NCBI RefSeq assembly: GCF_018446385.1
Contig: NW_024589871.1
Location: forward strand, 434,001-498,000
Direction of reading: 5' to 3'
Source: Zingiber officinale
Lineage: Eukaryota; Streptophyta; Magnoliopsida; Zingiberales; Zingiberaceae
DNA length: 64,000 bases
Both the position numbers and the translations under genes were made by a program. The notes beneath the pieces were generated by a model. The model had not been told where the DNA came from. It did not search any database and saw only the letters and a program-made list of their open reading frames with translations. Positions 31,701 through 43,700 of the stretch are shown one piece after another. The first letter of the stretch is position 1. Every line of letters begins with the position of its first letter.

Positions 31701-34700
31701 TTCTTTCTCAGCCCTCTCTGAAAGTGAGTCAATTATTGCATCTTCAGAAACCCCAAGGCCCAGTTCAGCATTTATTCCTTGAATCTGTGACAACCTCAAG
31801 AATTAGATAAATTTGTTCATTTTCAAATTACAACAAAAATTTGGCCCCTTAAAATTTTCAAAGAGAAGTGACACTTTATCTTTTATCAAATAAATTGCAA
31901 TACATAATCTCCATGAACTGAAATCTCACCTCAGTTTCTTTAGTTAAACCACCATTTACAGTTTCTGTTTCAATCTTTAACTTTTCTTTCTTCAGTTTTT
32001 GTTTCCGAATATTCTGGACGCAGGCCTCAATGTAGACCAACTGACTCAGTGCAATATGGCTTATGACGAAAAGGAATCGACCAAGCTTTGCTGCAGGCAC
32101 TGTGAACATGAAGTTATGGAACTCATTAGATGAGTTATCCGTAACCTCATCTCTTTCCCTACAACTAAAAATAGCACTGACAAACTTCTTCACGATATCA
32201 GCGGCAAAAGCTTCAGGTTGTGGATGAAGTGCATATATAGTTCTTATGGCTTTGTCAACAGTAGCATACCAAATGTTCTCTGGAAGCCAGAAACCAGTTA
32301 TTAAATTATGTAAGATACCAAAAACTTTGTTGCTAGTGGTTCTGAGTTTATCCTTATCTTCCTCAGACAACCTTTCAAGTGCTATACACGCTGTTCTTGC
32401 AAGCAAAGTTTCTTCCTTTGCCCATCGGCCAAAGCCAATATCAATAATATCTTGCAAATGAGAACCTAATATAGCTGGGGTTGATTTGGCAGCCATACAC
32501 AAAATTGACAGAGAGCCACGGCTCTGAGCTGCAGCTACTCCATTGACATTGAAGCTAAAGATGTCCCACAAGGCTGATATCTGAATAGGTCAAAAGAGAG
32601 GCACCAAAAGAAAATTAAAATAAAAAGTACAATTAATAATCCCAACAGAAAAAAGCAGAAAATTAGTTCAAGGTAACTTTCAGGAAATCAAATGTTATTC
32701 AAGCAATTCTTCTCCCATAGCACTTGTAACCTTTACTTACTGGTGTTTGAGGCCTTCACTAAGAGCTGCCTTTGATCCCACCGAATGTCAAACTCCTTGA
32801 CCACTCAGTTTCTTCACATGGCCATTGTTACAAACCTTTCCAATTCCATGACCATTACTACCGAGAAGTTGAATGAAAATACATATGAATCCTAGGCTGC
32901 AACATATGGTTCATGGGCAAAGGTTAACAAGAACATCTCACCACCTGAGTTGTTAGATTCCTAAGTCCACTAGAGGCTCATCAGAGCAGATAATCACATT
33001 CACTTGCCCTCCTATATGTACTCCATCAATCCAAAGTCTCATGAGCATATTGTGGTCCTTCTCTTGCTATGAGACCTAGACGTAATCTCAAGATCCATAT
33101 ACAAATAGCATTTCTCAAGCTTACAATGTGATTGGCAGTCTCCTACAGTAACAAAGCACAACCCAGGGATGATCACATATATTGGTTAATTCCAGGGCAT
33201 TAATACTGATCTTTGAGATATCTTCCCTGATTATATTAGAGTTGTACGAGATCATTTTAACAAGTCCATCATTATGTTCCTCACATGATTCGTCTTGAGT
33301 TGGAGTTTGCAAAAAATCAAATCTTAGGAGGCATCTCTATATCACCCATTAAATGTTTACATGAGGATGCTGAGGAATCTACAACATTCATACTATTGGA
33401 AAAAACAACCAACGCACTAAGTCTTCTTCCCCGGCATAGTGGAAGTTGTCCCTGTGTAAATAGTGTATCGTGAAAGCTGTGGTCATCTTTACTTTAATGG
33501 CAGTTTTTCACCCTACTTTCCATCTTTGCATGAAGAGATAAATTCATGCAATGTATTGTCAAAAAGATTTACTTCAATTATCACTCATGTTCCTTTTTTC
33601 CTCTATCACTCTGTTTGCTCGTGTTCTTCATTTCTCTCCCAAAATCCTCAAATTTGTATGGTATCATTGAGCCATAAGTTACGGGAGAGAAAAGATGGTC
33701 GACCATTGCTAATGAAAGTAAGACCCTTGATTCTTCTTTCATATTGTTCCTCGGTGCATTGAAGAAACTGGGAATAGTTTTGGCTCAATTTGTTTACTTT
33801 TGTACTGTCTCTGGCATGACCATGCCAAATTAGGTTAGGACATGGGTAATCCTACCAAGTTGTCACCTTTAAACCAAACACCAATAATGATAAGACACAT
33901 CTGCAAGTCATCTCAACCCTTATCTACAACAAAAGAGATTTTTTCCATAATTTTCCTTATCTTCCTACCCTAAGCCATTTCGTTTGCAACAGTAGCATCA
34001 TACAAAATGCCACCAATCCAGTTTTCATTAGATGGAAAAAAAAAACATAAAACTAAGAGATGGATTATCATTTGAATAAAGAGAGGAAGAAGGCACAATC
34101 TAAGAGACAATTACATCTTTCATTAGTTCCAATGACTAGCTAGCGGATTTGCTAACTAAATTTTTGAGAGATCCTTGAACTTATTATATTTGTCATAAAC
34201 TGACGCTCTAATGATATCTTAAAACTAGCTTGTGAGGAAATATTGAGGACCTAGTAGTTATATTGAAAATATACCAAAAAAAAATTCTAAATTTACATAA
34301 TATAATTGATATAGGTAGGGAAGCTAATAGGAATCTAAGGTAACATGTCCAATTTGCTCCCTATTACATTTACATAATATAATTGATATAGGTAGGGGAG
34401 CTACATAGAAATCTAGGATAACATGTCCGATTTTTTCCCCCATTACAAAAACAAGTAAACTTCCAATAGTCTTAGTAAAATTATTACTATAATTGTCATA
34501 AACAAAAGATTCAAACATATATCACTCAAGATAAACATATACCAACAACAATATAGAGTCATGTAAATACTATAATCATCATGAGCCAACTATTTTAAGT
34601 TCAAACAAATATCATTTTGTGTAAATTCCCTCGTTACTTTTTCATTTACTTTTTAGCAAAGTTATAAGAAATAACCAAACTACACAGCGAGACAATAGAA

Positions 34701-37035
34701 GTGCATACCGTGCCATTAGAAATCTCCCCTTTGGACATTAAAGAGCTAATTAAAATTTCCAAAGCTCCAAGATCCCCGATACTTGAGTCCATTGCCAAAT
34801 TCAACAAATTCCTAGCAGTTTCCATTGGATTTTTTCCTATGTATATAGTGGTAAATGTGTTTTCAACAGCTTCATATATGGATTTATCTTGGGAAAAAAC
34901 CTGCAAATCTCAATGAAATTGAAGATTCAAGAACAAATGAAAGTAAAAAAATATATATCTAATAGATAAATTTAATCAATCACATGAAACAGATATTATA
35001 TTTACCAATGGCAACATTCTTCTGAGTGATGCATCTGAACCATCAATCTGAAACTGTCTGCACCTCATGAGTAGAAGGATTGTGTTCTCCACATCGGTGA
35101 TTGAAGAAGAAGCCAATAGCTGAACTAGCGTTGGCATCAATGAAGTAATGCAGCGTGAGAACCGCAGACCAGCCTCAAGTGAGGCCACCAATGCCCTAGT
35201 CTGTTCTAGATTCCCAATCTCTGGAATGATTGCATCATTGTCCTGATGCTGCTCCTCAGTCGAAGTTAAACAGCTATCACTAACACTTTCTCCCTGCTCA
35301 GCCACGACTCCATCTTCCTGGTTATCATCCTCAAGATTGATGTCTGAAGTGACGGGAGGTTCCATTGATTGCAATTTATCTTTGAACTTCTCCAATGTCG
35401 CCTCAAACGCTGCAACACGGAGTTGTGGGCCAAACGGGTTATGTTGTAACATTGTAACAAGCAGAATGAGTGCTGATTTCCTCACCATCGCACTCTTATC
35501 CTCCAATCTTCCAGAAGCCACCACTGCTAGCTCATTCCAAAGGCCAATTGAAACTGCATGCACTTCACACAGTTCGGCCCATACTTGAAGCACCCGACTT
35601 CTTGAATATGCTGAAACATCTCGGCATCGCTCTAGCAATATCTCCAACATAGCTTGCTTTGCCCTCAACTGAAGACACTTGGAACTAACCTCACCTTCAA
35701 CATCCTTATAAGCTTTACAGACAAGCTTGCCCAGTACACCAACAAGAGCATTTCTAATCTTATAAGATTCACCACCAAAATGAGGAACCAGAACGCCCAC
35801 ATTTGTGGACATAAGTTTTGGTGACTTGTCAGCAAGTTCAACCAGGAACCTTCCTATATTCTCTGCCCCAGCACCATCCCTCACATACTCCTTTGAATCA
35901 GTACGACCAATCTCTCTAACTAGGGAAATTGCTACGCAACCATCACCAAATTTCTTTTCAGCTGCAGCAACCAACTCTGCAAGATGAGGAACAGTGTAGT
36001 CAAACTTGTAAATCAAGTGCAGAATTGATGCACATGATTCTGCAGTTCTCCGGTACTTTGTGGAAATAGTGCCGATTATACGCGCCAGGCCTTCTCTGGT
36101 GTCTGCATCTTTCAACAATGCCTGGATCTCATACAGACTGAAAGTGCACCTAGCAACATTAAATGTTCTCATTACTACCTTGCATATTATAATCTATTAA
36201 ATCTTGAGTAAGAAAATATGGATACTTTGAGATAAAGGAAAGATAGTTCTCATCAATATCACTTGATCCAAAGAGCAATGATAGATTGATCTCCAGAGAG
36301 TTTGCAATCAGATTGATAATCCGAACCCTTTGTGCCTGCCAATTCCATGTACATGTAGGATTCTTCTTCCGGCCTTGCATTCCAACCTAATTCAGGAACA
36401 ATAAATCAATATACTTTCTCTAAATGGAAACAAAGACACTTTAAAATTGGAGGTAAGGAGCACCTTCGAGCTAGCGCCAGAGTCGGAGCCAGACAACTCC
36501 TCTGTTCGGGCGATAGTAAGGAGGAAGAAGGTGTAAATCTTAAGGGCATTGCGGTGGGAAGCAATGCGTGTTGTGATATCGGGGACCTGATCAGCAGCAG
36601 TCCCTGGAGAAGATGTTGGCGACGGAGACGACGAATTGGGGGCGCGGGAGAGTGAGTCGACGCTAGGGAGGAGAACACTGAGGTTGGACCGAAGGGTCTC
36701 GACGAGATTGAATTTGGAGGAAGTGGGGAGATTGGCGAAGTGCCGGACGAGGGAGTAGACACGATCGAAGACGTCCTGTTCCTCGATGCAGAAAATCTCC
36801 CGGTCGGAGAGGTCAAAAGCAACGCCTTGGGCATCAAATTATAAGTAAATCAACAATACTGCAAATTGAGAGAGAGAGAGATCAAAGGAGAGGGCGGCTG
36901 ACCTTTGACGAGCTCTTCTAGCTGGGAGGAGCGAAGAGAGGAGACGTCAACAGAGCACTCCACGCTGAGCGAGAGACCGTCACCGGAGTCTTCTAGGTCT
37001 TTGAGATCGGAGGGGAAGACGAAAGGCGGAGCCAT
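25746..37035 (-). CDS. CAP-D2: Condensin I complex subunit CAP-D2
   Basis: HEAT-repeat regulatory subunit of condensin I, which acts with SMC2/SMC4 to compact mitotic chromosomes. Minus-strand exons as read: 37035-36903, 36825-36464, 36386-36226, 36149-35006, 34900-34709, 32580-31930, 31784-31608, 31501-31434, 31360-31138, 31067-30968, 30889-30774, 30699-30642, 27069-26918, 26790-26601, 26104-25943 and 25873-25746. Phases agree at every junction; total about 1,338 residues against roughly 1,400 in Arabidopsis. Recognisable blocks are LVPHFGGESYKIRNALVGV, MLEILLERCRDVSAYSRSR, LQHNPFGPQLR, ILGSHLQDIIDIGFGRWAK, FPNLLEPWTENMYARLRD and NAVLVLSHLILNDMMKVKG (Cnd1 domain), then a charged tail ending in RRTRSTRR. 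The end is uncertain: reading on gives the TAG at 25746-25748, while splicing to 25330 gives a TAA almost at once. Exon 14 has a second donor 18 nt upstream. Confidence 0.92.
30160..30392 (+). mobile_element. LINE 3' end, RTE-like
   Basis: A short reading frame (30175-30360) contains RRCETM, RGRGRPKKTW and DRTQWRKRIHTTDPT. This is the typical C-terminal tail of plant RTE-clade reverse transcriptase proteins. After the stop comes TGGGAAAAGGCTTAGTTGTT and a GTT-rich tail, as these elements end. It is a 5'-truncated copy in the 3.6-kb CAP-D2 intron, antisense to the gene. Confidence 0.75.
32581..34708. other. Large CAP-D2 intron of unrecognised content
   Basis: About 2.1 kb between the exons 34709-34900 and 31930-32580. 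It holds a 77-bp tandem repeat near its upstream end and a middle part (about 32700-33800) with more balanced composition that may be old transposon sequence, but nothing I can name. Confidence 0.5.
34291..34444. repeat. 77-bp tandem repeat, two copies
   Basis: ATTTACATAATATAATTGAT recurs at 34291 and 34368. The following sequence is shared too (GATATAGGTAGGG, then ATCTA and ACATGTCC), with a few substitutions. Confidence 0.85.
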
Positions 37036-37120
37036 AGAAGTAGAGAGAGAGAGAAGGGTTTTGCCTGATGCTGTTTGAAACAACTGAGGGATAGAATTAG
37101 GGTGCTCCGTTGGGCCAAAT

Positions 37121-37130
37121 GAAGCGGGAA
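37121..37130 (-). promoter_or_regulatory. Possible E2F-like site upstream of CAP-D2
   Basis: On the minus strand TTCCCGCTTC lies about 90 bases upstream of the ATG. The core TTCCCGC matches the E2F consensus except at the first position. E2F control would suit a cell-cycle gene, but one imperfect site is weak evidence. Confidence 0.3.
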
Positions 37131-37523
37131 GAGAGTGACGCGTCATATTTGAATTTGGTCCCAAAATTCTTCATAATCGCACAATAGCTCTTGGACAGTC
37201 CCTGAATTAAGATTCAGGGCGGGTCATAGAAATGGTTCGATTTGCTTTGAAAAAACAAGACAAAACAAAAATAAAGGTAAACCATGTAAAAAAAAAATTT
37301 AAAAAAATAATTTATCGACTGACTCCCAAGTTCTAACTGAAACGAAAATCATGAGGCTTCCATATCAAATAAAAAGTTGGATTTGATTTCGTTTAAATCA
37401 AAATTCCAGCAATAAAATTTGTTTAACAATGCAATAATAATAGGTCAAAATTTTAAATCACACGAGGGAAAGGGATACATTCATGCATTCATAATCATCC
37501 GTCATTCTATATGATGCTCTCAA

Positions 37524-37546
37524 CAATGATCATTTCAGAGGTTCAT

Positions 37547-37595
<49 letters not shown>

Positions 37596-37746
37596 ATGGA
37601 TTTCTCAAAACGTCGTGAGTGGCGAACCACCCACATCTCCCCAATCCGAACACTTCATCGGACCATTCAATCGATAGGAGCGACGGACAATGTGTATAAA
37701 GGGTAGGGACGTAATCAACATAAGCTAATGACTCGCACTTACTTAT
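37524..37746 (-). pseudogene. Nuclear 18S rRNA 3'-end fragment
   Basis: Plus-strand text such as GAAACCTTGTTACGACTTCT, CCTTCCTCTAAATGATAAGG, CCGAACACTTCATCGGACCA and GACTCGCACTTACTTA is the reverse complement of the 3' end of eukaryotic 18S rRNA, starting at the AATGATC terminus. About 220 nt are present. GC-rich helices of the gene show many C-to-T and G-to-A changes at former CpG sites, so it is a silent, methylation-decayed copy and not an active rDNA unit. No 28S or spacer sequence is seen next to it. Confidence 0.93.
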
Positions 37747-39324
37747 GGATAGGTAGTGGAGAGAATTCTAAAATTTACAAATCTAAGCTAATAGAAACCC
37801 TTTTTAAGATAAATACAAAAATATTAATTATTATAAATTAAAATATTTTTTTAATGTTGTCACTATACTCTTCTAACACTAAATTTGTCCCGAGCTATTA
37901 TATCATAGTAGGATATTCAGATTGTCACTCAGATAATAAATATCTACGGTTTAAATCCAAGCTATGATATATTTGTAAAAAATTTTCCTTCAAATAAAGG
38001 GCGCAACCAAAGAATGCTGGTCTTATAGGCTGACCGCTACATATGCTTTCCGATTTATCCTGATGATTGGAGGAAAACTTCCATAGAATCAAATCGATCA
38101 CCTCCAAAATAATCAATGAAATTAACTAGGATTATTAATTTTAACATTAAACTCTTACTCATAGCAACTATGTCAGTCTCACATAATTCGTATAACTCAT
38201 TTAATTAAAAGAATCCTAGTGCGTTAATCTAGTTATAAACAACCTTACACGAGTTGAGATATCAATTCGCTTAGTAAATGAGTCAAGTTCAAGTTGAGAT
38301 TAAACTAGTCACGAGTTTACATAAGTTTAGGTTAGATTTGCAAATGAGTCAGTTATTTGGAAACTAATGAAGCATTAATAAATAATAAATAAATAAATAA
38401 AAATCCGAGTGTCTTTCCATTAACGCAATTTGATGTTGTCCGGATAAAGCTAGACAGGCCATGGGCCTCTTCGGACCCATTACATGTAATTAACCTTCTT
38501 TTACATCCAAAGTGGCCCGGTTAGTTTTGGGCCCCGTTAAAAACTTGCTATATAGGGATCATGCTAAACTGGCTCTTTCAGATACCCGCCCCTATCTATC
38601 TTTGACGGAGGATTTGAATTTTGACGTGGTCAAGATTAATATCTCTTTTACATATTAATCATTATTTTAAGATTAATAGTCATTCATGATTTATTTCATC
38701 CATATTCATCTTAGTACGGGTTGACAGAAGTCGGGGTGCTAACGCAAGTACAGTCATCTTTTGCTAACATGGTGAAAGTGACATTAGACTTACAACAAGA
38801 GAAAGCCGGCAATAAGTACAAACTAATAGTTGTGATAGAAAGGTTCGCTTGTGCGATCGATACGCCTCGCTCATGTAGTTGTCCACATGGCTTGACGCAG
38901 GCTAACTAGCAAGGTGACTTGGATTCTCTTCGAATGAAGCTTTATAAGCTTTCAGGTAGGTGAAAGGTATGATTTTTCCTTATGGCAGTCATTTTTTTCC
39001 ATCTTCCTTTCTCTCTCAAGTTCTCTTTACTGATTTGATTGTCGAAGAGGTAACACTGACAACGGCAACCTTCAACTAATGTTCGTTGAATTTTAAGTCT
39101 CATTGCTCGGAAGATCTTTTGCGATTGCTTATTATAGAGGAGGAAAGGAGAAAAGAACCTGAACGCAATTAAATGATATTGATAATTTGTGTTAATGTTG
39201 AGCACAATCCCATTTTCTATCATCTTCTATTACGACACAAGCAACATAAGTGTCACCATTACCATTATTGGGTAGGATTCAACATTTTTTAACGGCTCTA
39301 TTCTCAGCATCTAATATAGTTTAG
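37747..39324. other. Intergenic DNA
   Basis: AT-rich sequence with an A/T tetranucleotide run near 38380-38403 and GGGCC-type motifs near 38460-38535. A stretch at about 38050-38100 resembles one at about 49120-49170 (TGATGAT...ATAGA.TCAAATCGATCA), probably an unnamed dispersed repeat. No gene is supported. Confidence 0.45.
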
Positions 39325-40420
39325 AGTATATTTACAAAGTTTCAAATTCCCCCCTATAATTTAATCATTCAATTTTTAAACTTTTTCCTAAATTGATCAT
39401 TCCGTCCAATCTCCGTTAAAATAGACGGGAAGACTTGTTTAACTAATGGAAGTGACCAGTTACTTATTTCCTCCTCTTCATTCTCGTGGTGACCGCCTCT
39501 ATTTTTGCTTTCTCACGCCTCCTTCTCAACGCTGATCCCTCTGCTTCTTTCTCTCCGCTTTCTCGCTTCTTCTCTTTGCCTGCGGACTCTTAGCTCTCCG
39601 CACCGCCTCCAACGTCGCCTTCCCCAAGAGAAGATGCGGCGGTGAGCGAGGGTTTGGCGGATCTGTTGCTGGCGAACCGAGGAGTCAGTTCCGAGAACGA
39701 AAATGGCGGTGCCAATTCTTCTTTTTCTTTGGAAAAGACTTATTTTGAAGGGTGGATTTCTGATAAGAGCGGAACTGAAGACCAAGATCTCCAAATTACA
39801 CATCAACAGCCTGATGAGAAGAATCGAACAAATGGAAAAAAGATTAGCAGTTTAGTCGTGAAGACTCCTCCTCCTCCTTCTCCTAATGCAGCCGCTACAG
39901 TCCCTGTCGTTACTGATGCTGCTGCATTAATAAGGAACGAGTCCAGTCCTCCTGCCAAGGTGAAAGCTCAGAGCGGTCTCTCCACGGAATGCGACATATT
40001 CGGCGGGAGGTGGGTGTGGGATGAAAGTATTGAACCCTTCTATCCTCCTGGATCTTGTCCTTACATTGATGATGACTTCAATTGCCATAAGAATGGGAGC
40101 TTGTCCTGCCGAGGTGAAGGCCTCGTTGCTAGCCTTGATGTCTCGGTCAGTGCTTCCTCGGAGCTTATAAACCAACAAAGGAAACAAATTTTTAAATCAT
40201 AAACTCAATCAATGTTAGGATTAGGGAAATAGCGCAAGAATAATAGTAACTGGTCACTTCCATCGGTTAAACAAGTCTTCTCGTCTATTTTAACAGGAAT
40301 TTGGACGGAATGATCAATTTGGAAAAAATTTCGAAAATTGAAAAACTAAATTTGATCAATTGAAAAATTAAGGATAAAATAAACACCACATCAATAATGA
40401 GGGACTAAATTGAGAATTAA
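39325..40420 (+). mobile_element. TIR element carrying a captured TBL gene fragment (Pack-type)
   Basis: Inverted repeats of about 95 bp and roughly 85% identity bound the segment. The left arm, about 39368-39463, contains AATTGATCATTCCGTCCAA and GGAAGTGACCAGTTAC. The right arm, about 40246-40342, carries the reverse complements. Weaker similarity continues outward to near 39325 and 40420. The interior is GC-richer than the flanks and encodes part of a host gene family, but no transposase. Long TIRs plus a captured exon suggest a Pack-MULE or similar Pack-TIR element. The superfamily stays open because I could not find a target duplication. Confidence 0.7.
39645..40200 (+). pseudogene. Captured trichome birefringence-like (TBL) fragment
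   Basis: The open frame contains [20 protein letters not shown] followed by [16 protein letters not shown], at about 39993-40104. This is the start of the PMR5N domain of TBL proteins, which are Golgi polysaccharide O-acetyltransferases. Residues upstream are Ser/Pro/Thr-rich, as in TBL stem regions. After CHKNG the TBL similarity stops, and the rest of the PMR5N and the catalytic GDS/DxxH domain are absent. No in-frame ATG precedes the conserved block. The piece is therefore a captured first-exon fragment inside a TIR element and not a working gene. Confidence 0.75.
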
Positions 40421-40773
40421 CCCATTCTCAAATAGATATATATCTTTTAAAAAGAAATACTATATTTTAAACTAGACGATTACATTATTTATTATTATTA
40501 TTATTTTAAATTTCTCAAGTGCATCCATTCAATTTTATTTAATTTGATAATAAACGATGAGCGGAATTTATCCCACTATATATTTAATATTTATATTTAT
40601 CTCTCTGTATTTATGGGACAGGACAGTTATATTTTTTATTTAATTTGATAATTCTACTAGTATTTTTGAAAAGTTGGTTATCTTTATTGTGCTTGCGGTA
40701 AACATAACCCTATACCACATCACACGTTAGTTTTGGATTAAATATGATAGGCAAGCCCAAATCGAATCAAGCC

Positions 40774-43700
40774 ATGCGGGCCAAGAACTTCAGGAAGAGA
40801 ACCCTAGATCTGCATGGCAATGACACCGATGACGACGAAGAGGAGCGCCGGTAGGATTCCGTTCCACCAGAAAAATATTCTCTCGGATTCAGTCGTCCTC
40901 CCATTCCTATTGCTTATGTGGACGGGGATCTGTTGCTTTCAGGTTGGCATTGGAGGAGGTGAAGCTCCGTCAGAAGCAACGGGAGAAGAAGGACGGAATC
41001 CCGGCTCTCTCCACAACTCCACAGCATTCATCAGTCGGCCCCGGATCCGCCTTCCGCAAGGGCTCCGCAGGCAGAGGGGGAGGGGGCGGCGATAAAGGCG
41101 ATGGAGATGGCGGCAAGGAGGACCTCGTTCTGCAGGATACCTTTGCTCAGGAGACAGCTGTTACCATCGAGGACCCCAACATGTACGTGCTGGTCCTTTC
41201 GACACCCCTCTCAAATTTTTGACAAGTCGAGCAAATTGCTTTGATGGTTTCTCTTTGAAGGCTTAAGTATGTGGAGCGAGAACTGGCAAAGAGGCACGGT
41301 AAGAGGATCGACTCAGGTGAGAAGGAGGAGAAAGATCCGATGGATGAATTGTATGTTGTGCCTGAACATCTTAAGGTCAGCTCAAATTAGCTTACATTGG
41401 AAAAGATAAAAAGAGAGAGAGAGAGAATTTACACTCTTATTGCAGGTGAAGAAGAGGAATTCGGAAGAAAGCTCGACACAGTGGACAACGGGCATTGCTG
41501 AAATCCAGCTTCCGATAGAGTAACTTCCCTTATTAGAATGATATCTCTTATATCTTTTTCTGTAAAATTTCCCTCCCCTTTTTTATTTATTTTAATATTT
41601 ATAGGAGGTGAACACTAGATTCTTCTTTAGAATAAAAGACTGCATGTTCTATCTATAAATAAGATGGCGCCATTGAATATGAGCTCAGATAAAAATTGAT
41701 TTGGTACCATAAAATTGGCTACACCCCAGTTAGTTGTTCTCACATATGGAAGAAGATTTTTTTGGTGTTTATAGGGAGTATTTTGTCAATGAAGATACTC
41801 AAAGCAGCTTCATGAATAACTCGATAAACACATCAATTTCACAGAATCAGTAGGCTATATAAATCATTTGGAATAGTGAGATTCATTGGCTTCTCTCTGG
41901 GGTATTATTAGAAAAAAGAGGGCAATCTTCCAGGTTGCATCCGGAGGAATGTGATAATAAATTAGTGTTTAGAGGAAGCATTAACCAAATTTATGTTTTG
42001 GGGATAAAATAGAAACTTTAAAACCTATGACAAATGTACAACTTCAATAGTGTAACATGTTTTTGAACTTCTTATTTCCAGTTCATATGTATCAATTGAA
42101 TAACTTTTGAAATTGTTGGATAATTTCATTGGCCAGACTCTGCCCATCATGAAAAAGCTCATAGTTGTGTCCATGTGTCAGTAAACATGAAATGATGCAG
42201 TTCTATTGAAGAACTAGTTTCTATCTCTTTCATCTGATATACCATCTACTTTCTCTATATCGCTATTAGCATATGTTAGTGAAAAAATTTTCTCTAATCT
42301 CATAGACATTTTCATGCAGTACACTTTTACTTAGGATTTTTCTCATGCTACAGATACAAGCTACGGAATATTGAAGAAACTGAGGCTGCCAAAAAGTTAT
42401 TGCAAGAGAAGAGACTTGTCAGGAAAACTAAATCCGAGTTAAATATTCCTTCAAGTTATAGTGCAGATTACTTCCAACGTGGTCGGGATTATGCAGAAAA
42501 GCTTCAGAGAGGTATTTTGTGTTCATAAAATATTATTTATTTCTCTTAATACCTTCTTAGTGAAATAATGTTTCGATATGCACTTCCAAGTATAAGCATC
42601 ATTTGTTTGTATACTAGATAGTGGTGCAAGTTAAGCAAATCTTGTAGGATTAGTTGATATTAGGCAAGGTCTGTTAATACATTGAGCATCCTTGAGGTGG
42701 ATTTGAGATTGTTCACTTCTCACTATTGGTGAATTATCTAGTGTGATAGTCAATACATATGCATTAAATTTCAACATCCTCATCATTCACATGCACGTGG
42801 CCTTAAATAAAGATAGTTTTCGAGTGTAGGAAAATGTCAAAACTAGAAGGATACAAGTGTTTGATAAATTACTATAATTAAGATGGCAAGTTATGCCATT
42901 TTTGGTCTATATAGAGAGAAATAGAATTAGTAAATTTTTAGAAGATGCTAAACTTCAAAAATTCAATTTCATAGTTTAAAACTTGTTCTGTATCTCATAC
43001 AAATGATAGATGCCATTGTGCCCGCTTGTCAAAATAAAAATCAATTGGTATTGGTGAAAATTCCATGCTTCACCAATGTTATCCCCATGTGTCGCCCAAT
43101 GGGTTTTGGTGGGGGGTGTAATTCCCAAATTGAGATTGAAAAGCCAAATCGAACTAAACTAAAAATTTTGGTTCATGGGTTTGGTTTTAGTTCCGAAAAT
43201 AAAAAGTTCCAAGTTTAGATTTAGTTTTAGCATGGATTAAATGAGTGTTTCGTAAGGTTGGTTGAGTTGAGTGTTTGCGATGACAGTGAGATTGCATATG
43301 TTTTATGACATTGGTTGGTTGCGTGTCCACCTCCTTCTTCAATTCTTCTCCATGTTCAAGAGTTTTGTCAAATGTTCCACCATCTTCCATAGTTTTTCAC
43401 CTTGGACAAAGGTTCTGCTAGCATTCCACCTCCTTCCCCAATTCTTCTCCTTAGTGCCTCTTACATGGATTGTTGGTACATTCGGCATGACATTGTCTTG
43501 TTTCGGCTGAGAAGAGAAACCCTAGTTCGAGATAAGAATTCGAACTTTGAGCTTTATTTTAGGCTAATGATAAATCTCTAAAATTGAATTGAACCATCAA
43601 GGATATATAGATATAAGCATAATCATGTATATATAGGAGTGTAAACAAACCGACCTGAGCTTCGCTATATTCAAGCTTGTTTATTATCGAGCTTGTTGAA

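Noticed and set aside
37524-37746. Active rRNA gene
   Set aside because: Only the last 220 nt of 18S, with CpG decay and no spacers or 28S.
38457-38535. GGGCC/GGCCC motifs as a promoter
   Set aside because: They are more than 1.4 kb from the nearest start codon on either side; no transcript start is supported.
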